From: Antiquaquibacter metalliresistens
GTDB taxonomy: Bacteria > Actinomycetota > Actinomycetes > Actinomycetales > Microbacteriaceae
Assembly: GCF_029211225.1 (NCBI RefSeq)
Contig: NZ_JARGEM010000006.1
Location: 206,463-270,462, forward strand
DNA: 64,000 nucleotides
Reading direction: 5' to 3'
Within the stretch, counting starts at the first letter, position 1. Each line of letters starts with the position of its first letter. The position numbers and the translations under genes are program-made. The notes under the pieces were generated by a model. It was not told the origin of the DNA and did no database searches. It was given only the letters and a program-made list of their open reading frames with translations. Positions 52,216 to 60,303 of the stretch are shown here, one piece after another.

Positions 52216-52924
52216 GACGCTGATCATCGTGCCGACCTACAACGAGGCGGGGGGCATCCGGGAGATTCTCGAGCGCATCCGCACGGCCGTGCCCGATGCC
52301 GACGTCCTCGTCGTCGACGATGCCAGCCCCGATGGCACGGGCGCGCTGGTCGACCGGGTCGCCGCGACCGACGATCGCGTGCGTGCGCTGCACAGGGCCG
52401 GGAAGGACGGCCTCGGCAAGGCCTACCTCGCCGGCTTCGCGATCGCCCTCGATGAGGGCTACCGCTACGTGGTGGAGATCGACGCGGACGGATCGCACGA
52501 TCCCGTCGAACTGCCCGGGATGATCGCGGCGGCTCGCGCGGGCGCGGACCTCGTGATCGGCTCGCGCTGGGTCTCCGGCGGGGCCGTGCGCAACTGGCCA
52601 GCGCATCGCAGGGCGATCTCGCGTGCCGGCAACGCCTACGCGCGCACCGTGCTGCGCTCGCACATCCACGACATCACGGCCGGCTACCGCGTCTTCCGGG
52701 CGGATGCGCTGCGAGGGCTCGGACTCGAGACGGTCGCCTCGCAGGGATATTGCTTTCAGGTGGAACTCGCCTGGCGCCTCGAGCGGTCCGGAGGCGTCGT
52801 CATCGAGCACCCCATCACGTTCGTCGAACGCGCCACCGGCCGTTCGAAGATGCACACCGGCATCGTGGCGGAGGCGCTGATCAGGGTCACGGCCTGGGGG
52901 ATCGCCGCGACCCTGAAGCGCTAA
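52187..52924 (+). CDS. Polyprenol monophosphomannose synthase (DPM1-like)
   Basis: A 245-residue GT2 glycosyltransferase. TLIIVPTYNEAGGIREIL starts the catalytic domain, VVDDASPDGTG and IDADGSHDP carry the nucleotide-sugar and DXD-type sites, and YCFQVELAWR is typical of dolichyl-phosphate-mannose synthases. It should make the lipid-linked mannose donor for protein O-mannosylation and envelope glycans. In mycobacteria it is fused to Lnt as Ppm1; here it is a separate gene overlapping lnt. An in-frame GTG at 52208 is an alternative start. Confidence 0.88.
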   Translation: MPSDGGGVAETLIIVPTYNEAGGIREILERIRTAVPDADVLVVDDASPDGTGALVDRVAATDDRVRALHRAGKDGLGKAYLAGFAIALDEGYRYVVEIDADGSHDPVELPGMIAAARAGADLVIGSRWVSGGAVRNWPAHRRAISRAGNAYARTVLRSHIHDITAGYRVFRADALRGLGLETVASQGYCFQVELAWRLERSGGVVIEHPITFVERATGRSKMHTGIVAEALIRVTAWGIAATLKR

Positions 52925-53286
52925 GCGCCGATCTTGTCCTGGCCGCGACGGGCGCGCAGGAAGTCGAGACGCTCCTGGAGCAGCTCCTCCAGTTCGGCAC
53001 GTGTGCGGCGCTCGAGCAGCATGTCCCAGTGGCTGCGGGGGACCTTGACGTCCGCTTCGTCCAACACCACGGGCTTGCCGTCGTCGTCGAGCAGGATGCC
53101 CTCTTGCCCCGTCTTGGGGGACTCCCACTGCTGGGGCACTTCGGCATCCGCCGCGAAGGTCACCTCGAACTCGGTGCCGTCCGCCGTGCGGTAGACGCTC
53201 TTCTTTCGGGGGGAGAATTCGACGCCGACTTCGCTCTGTAGGCTCTGCGTGCCGAGTCTCATGCCCCGCAAACTCCGGTCTGCCAT
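52921..53286 (-). CDS. rbpA: RNA polymerase-binding protein RbpA
   Basis: A 121-residue actinobacterial transcription factor that binds RNA polymerase and principal sigma factors. The N-terminal tail carries RSLRGMRLGTQSLQSE, followed by the core with DGTEFEVTFA and the C-terminal sigma-interaction domain ending HWDMLLERRTRAELEELL. It can increase transcription initiation and stabilises open complexes. GAGGAGG lies 7 bases before the ATG. Upstream is a sigma-R-like promoter. The stop overlaps the convergent ppm gene by 4 bases. Confidence 0.95.
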   Translation of the reverse strand: MADRSLRGMRLGTQSLQSEVGVEFSPRKKSVYRTADGTEFEVTFAADAEVPQQWESPKTGQEGILLDDDGKPVVLDEADVKVPRSHWDMLLERRTRAELEELLQERLDFLRARRGQDKIGA

Positions 53287-53323
53287 TGTGTGGCCTCCTC
53301 AATCGCGATCGCTACCAGGTATA

Positions 53324-53349
53324 AACCCACAAGCTGGGCATAACCTTCC
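53324..53349 (-). promoter_or_regulatory. Candidate SigR/SigH-type promoter of rbpA
   Basis: On the minus strand, GGAAG (53345-53349), 18 bases, then GTT (53324-53326) match the ECF thiol-stress consensus GGAAT-N18-GTT in all but one base. The transcript would have a leader of about 30 bases with GAGGAGG at 53294-53300. Confidence 0.55.
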
Positions 53350-53385
53350 AGGCGAGCGAGGGGATCCGGCACTCCCAGGTGACTG

Positions 53386-54168
53386 TCAGGTTCGGGAGGC
53401 GACGACCTCGAGTGCCAGGTCGACGCGATCGGTCACGATGCCGTCGACGCCGAGGTCGAGCAGGTGCCCCATACGCTGCGGATCATTCACTGTCCAGACA
53501 TGGATCTCGACGCCCGCGGCATGCAGCCGATCGATGAAGCCGCGGGTCGTGACCCGCATGCCGAGCGCCTTCTCCGGCACCTGCACCGCGACGAGCCCGC
53601 GCAGCGATCCGCGCACCGCGGGGGAGACGCCCAGCTTGCCCGCCACGAGCGCGGTCGCAAAACGGCGGGCGGATGCCGAACTCACGACCCCGGGCAGCTG
53701 CCGCAGTGCCGCGGCACGCCGTCCCTCGTCGAAGGAGGACACGAGCACACGGTTGCTGGCCCCTGCGGCGAGGATCGCGCGCACGGTGGGTTCCACGGCA
53801 TCCTTCGCCTTGATGTCGATGTTGAATCGGGTCTCGGGAAAGGCGTCGAGCGCCTCGGCGAGGGTGGGAAACGACTGCCCGTGCCCCAGGTCGACGCGCC
53901 GCAGTTCCGGCGCGGTCAGCTGAGACACCCGCACCGGCCGGCCGGCGACACGTTTGAGGTCGGAATCGTGCGCGATGATCGCGACCCCGTCGTGGCTGGC
54001 GTGGACGTCGGTCTCCACGTACTCGGCACCGGCCGAGACCGCGTAGGCGAACGAGAGCAGCGTGTTCTCCGGCGCCTCGAGCGCGAGCCCGCGATGGGCG
54101 AACAGGCGCGGCAGCGCGGGGGAGAGGTAGTGCTGCTCGTCGCTACTTGGCCGGCGTGCCCTTGCCAC
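53386..54168 (-). CDS. Glycerophosphodiester phosphodiesterase
   Basis: A 260-residue GDPD-fold enzyme that hydrolyses glycerophosphodiesters. The site residues are in FAHRGLALEAPENT near residue 24 (His-Arg, Glu-Asn), ETDVHASHDGVAIIAHD near 53 and FNIDIKAK near 115; GVEIHVWTVND is the late conserved strand. There is no signal peptide, so it is intracellular. The GTG start overlaps the end of the upstream SPFH gene by 26 bases, so it belongs to the nfeD-SPFH operon. Confidence 0.87.
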   Translation of the reverse strand: MARARRPSSDEQHYLSPALPRLFAHRGLALEAPENTLLSFAYAVSAGAEYVETDVHASHDGVAIIAHDSDLKRVAGRPVRVSQLTAPELRRVDLGHGQSFPTLAEALDAFPETRFNIDIKAKDAVEPTVRAILAAGASNRVLVSSFDEGRRAAALRQLPGVVSSASARRFATALVAGKLGVSPAVRGSLRGLVAVQVPEKALGMRVTTRGFIDRLHAAGVEIHVWTVNDPQRMGHLLDLGVDGIVTDRVDLALEVVASRT

Positions 54169-55057
54169 CGAAGAATCCCTGACTGACGCCCTTCAGCGCC
54201 TCCGTGAGCTCCGAGGGGATGATCCACATCTTGTTGGAGTCGCCCTCGGCGAGCTTGGGCAGCGTCTGCAGGTACTGGTACGCCAGCAGGTCTGCGGAAG
54301 GCCCGCCGGCGTGGATGGCGCCGAACACGGTCGTGATCGCCTCGGCCTCGCCCTGCGCCCGGAGTACCTGGGCCTTCGCGGCACCCTCTGCCTCGAGGAT
54401 CGCCGCCTGACGAGCACCCTCGGCGGTGAGGATCGCGGACTGCTTCGTCCCCTCGGCCGTCAGGATCAGCGCACGACGGTCGCGCTCGGCGCGCATCTGC
54501 TTCTCCATCGAGTCCTGGATGGAGACGGGCGGGTCGATCGCCTTGAGCTCGACCCGTCCCACGCGGATGCCCCACTTGCCGGTCGACTCGTCGAGCACGG
54601 CCCGCAGTTGGTTGTTGATGTTGTCGCGGGAGGTGAGCGCCTCTTCCAGGTTGAGCCCGCCGACGACGTTGCGCAACGTGGTGGTGGTCAGCTGCTCGAC
54701 GGCGCCGAGGTAGTTTGCGATCTCGTAGGTGGCGGCACGGGCATCCGTCACCTGGAAGAAGACCACCGTGTCGATCGAGACGACGAGGTTGTCCTCGGTG
54801 ATCACCGGCTGCGGCGGGAACGAGACGACCTGCTCGCGCATGTCGATGAGGGGCCGCAAGCGGTCGATGAACGGCACCAGGATGTTCAGCCCAGGACTCA
54901 ACGTCTTGTGATATCGACCGAGCCGCTCCACGATGCCCGCGCTGGCCTGCGGGATGATGCGGATCGCACGGAACAGCACGACCAGCACGAAGATCGCCAG
55001 GACGGCGAGCAGGATGACGACGAAGATCTGTCCGATGAACGCTCCGGGATCAAGCAT
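54143..55057 (-). CDS. SPFH/Band 7 membrane protein (stomatin-like)
   Basis: A 304-residue stomatin/flotillin-type scaffold protein. Residues 7-30 form a membrane hairpin. The SPFH domain starts AIRIIPQASAGIVERLGRYHKTL, and a coiled-coil with QAAILEAEGAAKAQVLRAQGEAEA (shortened; residues near 225-250) follows, ending in a short basic tail. Paired with NfeD it likely forms a membrane microdomain complex. The ATG at 55057 has GAGAGGA upstream; the longer open frame is not supported. Confidence 0.9.
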   Translation of the reverse strand: MLDPGAFIGQIFVVILLAVLAIFVLVVLFRAIRIIPQASAGIVERLGRYHKTLSPGLNILVPFIDRLRPLIDMREQVVSFPPQPVITEDNLVVSIDTVVFFQVTDARAATYEIANYLGAVEQLTTTTLRNVVGGLNLEEALTSRDNINNQLRAVLDESTGKWGIRVGRVELKAIDPPVSIQDSMEKQMRAERDRRALILTAEGTKQSAILTAEGARQAAILEAEGAAKAQVLRAQGEAEAITTVFGAIHAGGPSADLLAYQYLQTLPKLAEGDSNKMWIIPSELTEALKGVSQGFFGGKGTPAK

Positions 55058-55550
55058 CTGATGTCCTCTCGGTTGTGGTCGGGCCGCTCGCCGCGGGTGC
55101 GACCTCGGCGATGGAACCATGGATGCGGGTGACGACCACCCGCTCGGTCTCGCGCACGACGGCGTCGGCGGCGGCCGGCGCCAGTCGCGCCGTCCAGGTC
55201 TCGCCGTTGTCGAGCTTCACCGTGCCGGAGCCTTCGACGAAGTCGCGCATCACGCGACCGCCGAGCCCGTACAGCGCGTCGACGTTGCTGGGCGTGGGAT
55301 CCCCGCCCTTGCGCAGGGTCTTCAGCAGCAGCGGACGGATGGTGAACAGCAGCAGCGCGGACAGGATCGCGGCGAGCCCGATCTGCACCCACCACGGCCA
55401 GCCCAGCAGGTTGGCGCCAAGGCCGCCGATCAGGCTGCCCGCGGCGATCATGAGGAATGTGAACTCGAGGGTGAGCAGTTCGATCACCACGAACAGCACC
55501 ACGAGGGCCAGCCAGAGAATCCAGAGATAGTCGGTCAGGTCCGGGAACAT
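55050..55550 (-). CDS. NfeD-like protein
   Basis: A 166-residue NfeD protein. Four hydrophobic segments (LWILWLALVVLFVVIELLTL and others) are followed by a C-terminal OB-fold domain near residues 90-145 (GLGGRVMRDFVEGSGTVKLD). It lacks the ClpP-like protease domain of long NfeD proteins. NfeD members accompany stomatin-like partners, as here: its stop overlaps the SPFH gene by 8 bases. A GAGAGG site lies 4 bases before the ATG. Confidence 0.88.
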   Translation of the reverse strand: MFPDLTDYLWILWLALVVLFVVIELLTLEFTFLMIAAGSLIGGLGANLLGWPWWVQIGLAAILSALLLFTIRPLLLKTLRKGGDPTPSNVDALYGLGGRVMRDFVEGSGTVKLDNGETWTARLAPAAADAVVRETERVVVTRIHGSIAEVAPAASGPTTTERTSDA

Positions 55551-55632
55551 CGCACCTCTCCTGCTGCGGTGTCAGTCGTCACCGTCGGCATCTCGACGCT
55601 ACCATCCGACGGTGGCCGGTAGGGTCGGATGC

Positions 55633-56403
55633 GTGAACAGTCTCAACCCTCTCGCTCCCGGCTCCCTGGCCGGCAAGCGCGCCCTCGTGACCGGATCCTC
55701 GCGCGGCATCGGCGCCGACACCGCGAGCTACTTCGCGGCCGCCGGCGCACGGGTCGCCATCAACTACCGCAATAAGGAGGCACGAGCGTTGAAGCTCGTC
55801 TCACAGATCGCGGATGCCGGGGGAGAGGCCATCGCGATCGGCGCCGACCTCACCGAACCCCAGTCCGTCGCTGGGCTGGTCGAGGCGGTGAAGGAGGAGT
55901 TCGGCGGTCTCGACTTCCTCGTGCTCAACGCCTCCGGCGGCATGGAGTCCGGCATGGCCGAGGACTACGCGATGCAGCTGAACCGGGATGCGCAGGTCGC
56001 GTTCCTGAACGCCGCCCGCCCGCTGCTCTCGGCCGGCTCGCGCGTCGTGTTCGTCACGAGCCACCAGGCGCACTTCATCCGCACCGTGCCGACCATGCCC
56101 GAGTATCTGCCGGTCGCGCTCTCGAAGCGCGCGGGGGAGGACGCGCTGCGCGAGATGATCCCGTCACTCGAGGCCGACGGCATCGAGTTCGTCGTGGTCA
56201 CCGGCGACATGATCGAGGGCACGATCACCGCGACGCTGCTGCAGCGCGCGAACCCGGATGCGATCGAGTCGCGTCGGCAGGCGGCGGGTCGGCTCTACAA
56301 CGTCGGCGAGTTCGCGGCCGAGGTCGCCCTCGCCGCGGTGGAACCGATCCCGGCCGACCACACACGCTACGTCGGCGACGTCTCCGGCTTCCAGCAGGCC
56401 TGA
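55633..56403 (+). CDS. SDR family oxidoreductase
   Basis: A 256-residue short-chain dehydrogenase. The cofactor motif is VTGSSRGIGADTA near residue 21, and LVLNASGG near 95 replaces NAG. The usual YXXXK is unusual here: after VTSHQAHF the only matching Tyr and Lys are in EYLPVALSKRAGED, with six residues between them. It probably binds NAD(P)(H), but catalysis may differ. The GTG at 55633 has TAGGGT (55620-55625) 7 bases upstream. Confidence 0.8.
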   Translation: MNSLNPLAPGSLAGKRALVTGSSRGIGADTASYFAAAGARVAINYRNKEARALKLVSQIADAGGEAIAIGADLTEPQSVAGLVEAVKEEFGGLDFLVLNASGGMESGMAEDYAMQLNRDAQVAFLNAARPLLSAGSRVVFVTSHQAHFIRTVPTMPEYLPVALSKRAGEDALREMIPSLEADGIEFVVVTGDMIEGTITATLLQRANPDAIESRRQAAGRLYNVGEFAAEVALAAVEPIPADHTRYVGDVSGFQQA

Positions 56404-56413
56404 GGATCGCGCG

Positions 56414-56860
56414 GTGAGCTTCCGCGCCACCAGCCGCGTGCTGCTCTTCGACGAGACCGGCCGGGTGCTGCTCTTTCTGCAGTACGGCAAGTCGCACGAC
56501 GTGCCGCCGCGATGGATGACCCCAGGGGGCGGCGTGGACCCGGGGGAGGATCACGACCAGGCCGCCATCCGCGAGCTGTTCGAGGAGACGGGGCTCGTGC
56601 TCGACGCCATCGAGCCGCCGTTTCTGACGGAGGATTTCGCGCCGGACCAGCGTTGGCATCCCTACGACACCGGTCGCTGGTCCTGGTACATCGTGCGCAC
56701 GACGCGGTTCGAACCCGACCGCGCCGCGTGGACCGACGAAGAGCAGGCGGATGTCGTGCGCTGGCGCTGGCTGTCGGCCGACGAGCTCGAGGCCGAGGGT
56801 TTCGACTACGAGCCGGCGAACCTGCCGGAGCTGATCGCCGAGTGGAGCAGACATGAGTGA
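56414..56860 (+). CDS. NUDIX hydrolase
   Basis: A 148-residue NUDIX enzyme that hydrolyses a nucleoside diphosphate linked to another group. The NUDIX box is GGGVDPGEDHDQAAIRELFE, closed by ETG, near residues 37-60. The start is GTG, 10 bases after the SDR stop, and the end overlaps the UPF0303 gene by 8 bases, so it is part of the SDR-NUDIX-UPF0303-pentapeptide run. The substrate is unknown. Confidence 0.85.
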   Translation: MSFRATSRVLLFDETGRVLLFLQYGKSHDVPPRWMTPGGGVDPGEDHDQAAIRELFEETGLVLDAIEPPFLTEDFAPDQRWHPYDTGRWSWYIVRTTRFEPDRAAWTDEEQADVVRWRWLSADELEAEGFDYEPANLPELIAEWSRHE

Positions 56861-57320
56861 ACTTCCCGTATTCGAGCTCGATGACCTCGAGGCGGCGGCG
56901 CCGTTCGCCGTGGCATCCTTCGACGTCGACGATGCCGCACGACTGGGCACCATCGCGCTCGAGGTGATCCGCGAGCACGGCTGGAGCCTGGCGATCGACA
57001 TCGTGCTGGGGGAGACCCTCGTCTTTCGCGCCATGACCGGCGAGACCGGTGAGGGCAACGTGCGATGGCTGGCCGGCAAGGCCGCGGTGGCCCGGCACTA
57101 CGGCGTGCCGTCGCTGCTGGCCAAGCGCCGCCTGGAGGCCGCCGGACGCACGGTCACCGACGACGGGCTGGATGCCGACAGCCATCCCGCCTACGGGGGT
57201 GCGATCCCGATCCTCGTGGGCGGCGACGTGATCGGCACGGTCACGGCGTCGGGGGAGCCGGATGTCATCGACCACGCCGCGGCCGCAGAGGCGGTTCGGC
57301 GGTTCCTCGCGACGACGTGA
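56853..57320 (+). CDS. UPF0303/heme-degrading-domain-like protein
   Basis: A 155-residue protein resembling UPF0303 and related GlcG/HbpS-type domains (LVFRAMTGETGEGNVRWLAGK, YGGAIPILVGGDVIGTVTASG). These domains can bind haem or cobalamin-like cofactors or act with oxidoreductases, but no function is established. The ATG overlaps the NUDIX end, and the stop overlaps the pentapeptide gene (GTGA), so translation is coupled on both sides. Confidence 0.7.
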   Translation: MSELPVFELDDLEAAAPFAVASFDVDDAARLGTIALEVIREHGWSLAIDIVLGETLVFRAMTGETGEGNVRWLAGKAAVARHYGVPSLLAKRRLEAAGRTVTDDGLDADSHPAYGGAIPILVGGDVIGTVTASGEPDVIDHAAAAEAVRRFLATT

Positions 57321-57628
57321 GCGCTCGAGACGGCGCTCCCACGCCGAAGTCGACGATCAGCGGCGAGGACTGGTACGGCCACGAGTTCATCGGGGTGCGT
57401 CTTCGCGAGGCCGATCTCTCGAAGGCGCAGTGTGCACGTTCGACCTTCGGTGGCTGCGATCTCTCCGGCGCCGTCCTGCAGGGCGCCGACTTCACCGACG
57501 CCGATCTACGTGGGAGCGCCCTCGGCGACATCGACCCGCAGACCGTGACGCTCCAGGGCGCCAGCGTGACGAGCGCTCAGGCCGTCGAGATCGCCCGTGG
57601 ACTCGGACTCATCGTGGATGAAGGCTGA
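57317..57628 (+). CDS. Pentapeptide repeat protein
   Basis: A 103-residue protein with about six pentapeptide units of the A(D/N)LXX type (READLSKAQCARSTFGGCDL, then GADFTDADLRGSAL). Such repeats form a right-handed beta helix that can mimic DNA. The unit number is small, so a full DNA-mimic like Qnr is unlikely. The GTG overlaps the preceding stop. It is the last chromosomal-type gene before the noncoding island. Confidence 0.82.
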   Translation: MSARDGAPTPKSTISGEDWYGHEFIGVRLREADLSKAQCARSTFGGCDLSGAVLQGADFTDADLRGSALGDIDPQTVTLQGASVTSAQAVEIARGLGLIVDEG

Positions 57629-57876
57629 CGAGCCGCTTCTCCGGCGGTGCCGCTGCATCCGATAATGCCTGTTTTGTCGCCCAGGCGAGGCAAACCTCCG
57701 CACCAGCGGAGTGCATCCCTCCGGGGTGGCCGCGCCTGGCTGTCTGGGGCGCGGATAGATGCGCGCTCGAACCGCGTTCCGTGGGCTGCAAACCCTACGA
57801 GCGCCAAGCTCAGATCGACGCTGGAGCCACTCTGCCCGAGAGAACTCCGAGAGGGTCGAAGCTGGTGCGGCGAGTC

Positions 57877-57920
57877 GCGGGATGCGCCCACCCTTGCGGG
57901 TGCTGAGCGGCGCATCCCGC
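57877..57920. repeat. Nested hairpin
   Basis: GCGGGATGCGCC pairs perfectly with 57909-57920, and an inner CACCC-TTGC-GGGTG stem sits inside its loop. Confidence 0.7.
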
Positions 57921-57950
57921 GCCGCCTCACCAGCGTACCGGGTCACCACC

Positions 57951-58092
57951 GGGGATGCCCTCGATTCGAGGCAGTGTCGCGCCTACGCTCACGGCCCCTC
58001 AAGGGCGCTTCGCGTCGCTGCGCGATCGCGCTCCGCGCGCCCCTTGACCGGCCTCCGCTTCGCCGCTTCGATCCCGGATCGAGGGCATCCCC
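57951..58092. repeat. Long-range 15-bp inverted repeat
   Basis: GGGGATGCCCTCGAT at 57951-57965 is the exact reverse complement of 58078-58092. An imperfect inner pair (TCAAGGGCGC near 57997 and CGCCCCTTGA near 58038) lies between them. Confidence 0.7.
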
Positions 58093-58170
58093 TCCGAGCA
58101 GGGTTCCACGCGCGCGCGAGGCGCACGGCCCCGTGCCCCTCCGGAGATATGTAACTAAGGATCAAGAGAG

Positions 58171-58202
58171 GAGGCCCCGGCTCGGATCGGAGCGGGGGCC
58201 TC
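58171..58202. terminator. Hairpin near the end of the noncoding island
   Basis: GAGGCCCC-G-GCTC pairs with GAGC-G-GGGGCCTC around a 6-base loop. It looks like a terminator and could end a transcript from the island. Confidence 0.55.
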
Positions 58203-58610
58203 GTGCAAACGGCTTGCCCATAGTCGCACGAAACGCCGTTCGCGGCCACCAGGGGCGCGCTCAGGCCCGCGCGCAGCACCGGGCAGGCCCGGCGCCGCAC
58301 GCAGCCCTGTACGTGCCGCAGGAGGGGGCGGGCGGTCGATACGGGCTACGGGCACAGCGCAGCTGTGCGAGAGTGGCGCGTGGCGGCCGAGCGACCCCAC
58401 GCGAGATCTCCGCTCGAGGTGACCGACGCCGCCGGCACTATTGGCCGGCGGGCCGCGCAGCGGCTCCGACTTCAGGTCTCCCAGCCCCGCCTCACGAGCT
58501 GATCGCTCGCCGCACACCACCGCGGACCCTCGTCTATCGCCTGCGCGGCGAGCTCGCGGTGTAGACCGTCGAGCACGCGCGCCGATAATGCACATTATGT
58601 CAACTAGAAA

Positions 58611-58643
58611 TCACTCTATGTGCAGGAATCGCACATAGAGTGA
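58611..58643. promoter_or_regulatory. 13-bp perfect inverted repeat
   Basis: TCACTCTATGTGC and its complement flank a 7-base loop. The right arm includes the TCGCACA part of a motif repeated at 58798-58812. It may be an operator or a recombinase-binding site. Confidence 0.55.
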
Positions 58644-58820
58644 AAATGGATAACACCTGCGGCACTCTCCCATTCAGCCTCTGATCAGGGATTTTTCGAT
58701 TTGCCGTTCCCACGCGGGCATGGATTCTGACGAGCCGATCACGTCGAATCCGGCGCGAGCCACCGGCCATCTGATCAGGCATTTCGTGGAAGGTAGTTGC
58801 AGGTTTCGCACACTGTGTGC
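58621..58820. repeat. Paired direct repeats and palindrome before the recombinase genes
   Basis: TGCAGGNNTCGCACA occurs at 58621-58635 and 58798-58812; TCTGATCAGGNATTT occurs at 58680-58694 and 58770-58784. GCACACTGTGTGC (58808-58820) is a perfect palindrome overlapping the second copy. The stretch is AT-richer than its surroundings and probably holds the promoter of the trio. Confidence 0.65.
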
Positions 58821-58855
58821 GATTCTTGCTACCACGCTCGAGGGTCGGAGGCGTG

Positions 58856-59965
58856 GTGGAACGCGACGACAACGTCATCCTGTTCGCCCCGTTCGGCGGT
58901 GCTGCTCCCGACCCTGAGCTGTTTCTCGCCGGGGTGCTCGACGGCTGGGAGAGGCAGCAGCGGTCGAAGGACTTCTCGGCCGGCACGATCCGCACCAGGA
59001 GGGCTCTGGTGCTGAATCTGGTCGATTTCAGCGGTCGCTACCCGTGGGAGTGGACCTTCGCCGACGTCGATGACTTCTTCGCCCACGCTCGTGGTGTCCG
59101 CAACCTCTCGCATTCGACGGTGCGGTCGTATCAGACGTCGATCAAGCTGTTCTGCGACTACGCGTGCGATCCGCGCTACGACTGGAACGAGCAGAGCGGT
59201 CGGCTGTTCGGGCAGCTGTTCTCTCAGGTCGTCACGGAGTTCAACCGGGTCACTCATTCGCAGCCGTCCGAGGCTCGGCCCGCGAAGCGCCCGTTCACGC
59301 CCCGCGAGCTGCAGGAGCTGTTCGATCTGGCGGATCTCGAGGTAACCCGGATCCTGGACTCCGGCCGCCGCTCCCCCGTCGCCGCATGGCGCGACGCGGT
59401 CGCGTTCAAGACCGCCTACGGCTGGGGACTGCGATCCAACGAGTTGCGACATCTGCAGCTCGTCGATCTGTCCAGCAATCATCGGGCCCCGTACTTCGGC
59501 GAGTACGGGGTGCTGCGAGTGCGGTGGGGCAAGCCCCATCGCGGCTCGGCGAAGAAGGTCCGCTCCGTCCTCACGGTGTGGGAATGGAGCGCCCAGGTGC
59601 TGCGCGACTGGGTCGAGAACGGGCTCCCGATCTTCGGACAACCGATCAACGACCTGTTCCCGACCAGCGGCGGAGCCGTGGTCGGCGAATCCCACCTCCT
59701 CGACCGGCTACGCGGCTACATCGACGAGCTCGGGTTCCCCCCGGGCCTGGACCTGCACTCGTTCCGCCGCGCCTATGCGACCAACCTCATCACCGGCGAG
59801 GGCTTCGACGTGTCGTTCGTGCAGATGCAGCTCGGCCACGAGCACGCCTCGACCACCTCGATCTACTCGATCCCCTCCCCCGACTATCAGACCCGTGCCC
59901 TGCAGCAGGCGCACGAGCGCACCCTCGCCGCCGCGAAACAGCTACCGAGAAGGAGAGAACCGTGA
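58856..59965 (+). CDS. Tyrosine recombinase/integrase
   Basis: A 369-residue tyrosine recombinase with all catalytic residues: Arg193 (GWGLRSNEL), the beta-hairpin Lys in GSAKKVR, His301 and Arg304 (LHSFRRAYAT), His328 (LGHEHAS) and the nucleophile Tyr337 (TSIYS). The N-terminal half holds the core-binding domain. I chose the GTG at 58856, 4 bases after GGAGG; the frame is open 13 codons further up. The stop overlaps the next gene as GTGA. Together with the next two genes it forms one coupled unit. Confidence 0.9.
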   Translation: MERDDNVILFAPFGGAAPDPELFLAGVLDGWERQQRSKDFSAGTIRTRRALVLNLVDFSGRYPWEWTFADVDDFFAHARGVRNLSHSTVRSYQTSIKLFCDYACDPRYDWNEQSGRLFGQLFSQVVTEFNRVTHSQPSEARPAKRPFTPRELQELFDLADLEVTRILDSGRRSPVAAWRDAVAFKTAYGWGLRSNELRHLQLVDLSSNHRAPYFGEYGVLRVRWGKPHRGSAKKVRSVLTVWEWSAQVLRDWVENGLPIFGQPINDLFPTSGGAVVGESHLLDRLRGYIDELGFPPGLDLHSFRRAYATNLITGEGFDVSFVQMQLGHEHASTTSIYSIPSPDYQTRALQQAHERTLAAAKQLPRRREP

Positions 59966-60303
59966 CTCGTCGAGAGATCGAATACACCTGGCGGGCACGG
60001 GAGGTCATGGCCCGCCGCCACGTCTTCCTCGCCAAGGACCTCGCTCCCCTGCTCCACGAGCGCGGGATCACCCTGACCGCGAATGCGATCTGGCGGATCG
60101 TGAAGGACGACCCCGAGCGCATCTCGCTCAAGCTGCTCGTAGCCCTCGCGGACGCGCTGGACGTGGGCATTGACGAGCTGGTCACCTTCACCGCGCACGA
60201 CGCGAAGACGATCCGCACCCGCCGTGCCGCCGGCGACGGCCTGCCCGACATCCGCGACTACCGTCCCGTCCGGGCCCGGATCGTCGACGACGATGACCAG
60301 TAG
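59962..60303 (+). CDS. Small XRE/Cro-like helix-turn-helix protein
   Basis: A 113-residue DNA-binding protein. The helix-turn-helix lies near residues 17-65 (FLAKDLAPLLHERGITLTAN, then SLKLLVALADALDVGIDELV), as in Cro/C1-type repressors. The C-terminal 35 residues are charged and end in an Asp run. It is translationally coupled on both sides (GTGA upstream; 11-base overlap downstream), so it is a structural part of the recombinase unit and may regulate it or direct it to its site. Confidence 0.82.
   Translation: MTRREIEYTWRAREVMARRHVFLAKDLAPLLHERGITLTANAIWRIVKDDPERISLKLLVALADALDVGIDELVTFTAHDAKTIRTRRAAGDGLPDIRDYRPVRARIVDDDDQ

Larger units (their letters stand above)
57629..58610. other. Hairpin-rich noncoding island
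   Basis: About 980 bases with no supported gene; frames here are arginine-rich and lack start-site support. There are many inverted repeats: CTCCGC/GCGGAG (57696-57711), GCGCTCG/CGAGCGC (57763-57804), a 12-bp stem with an inner stem (57877-57920), and a long-range 15-bp pair (57951-57965 with 58078-58092). It could encode a structured RNA or be a repetitive element. Its nature is open. Confidence 0.55.

Noticed and set aside
57506..57949. Minus-strand frame of 147 codons overlapping the pentapeptide gene
   Set aside because: It runs antisense to a supported gene and crosses the hairpin island; no ribosome site or leaderless box.
57629..58202. tmRNA, RNase P RNA or signal-recognition RNA in the hairpin island
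   Set aside because: No tRNA-like acceptor end, no conserved RNase P core sequence and no signal-recognition RNA tetraloop motif were found by eye.
57647..58564. Open frame of about 305 codons in the noncoding island
   Set aside because: Arginine-rich and of atypical composition, with no start-site support, and running through perfect hairpins; treated as noncoding.
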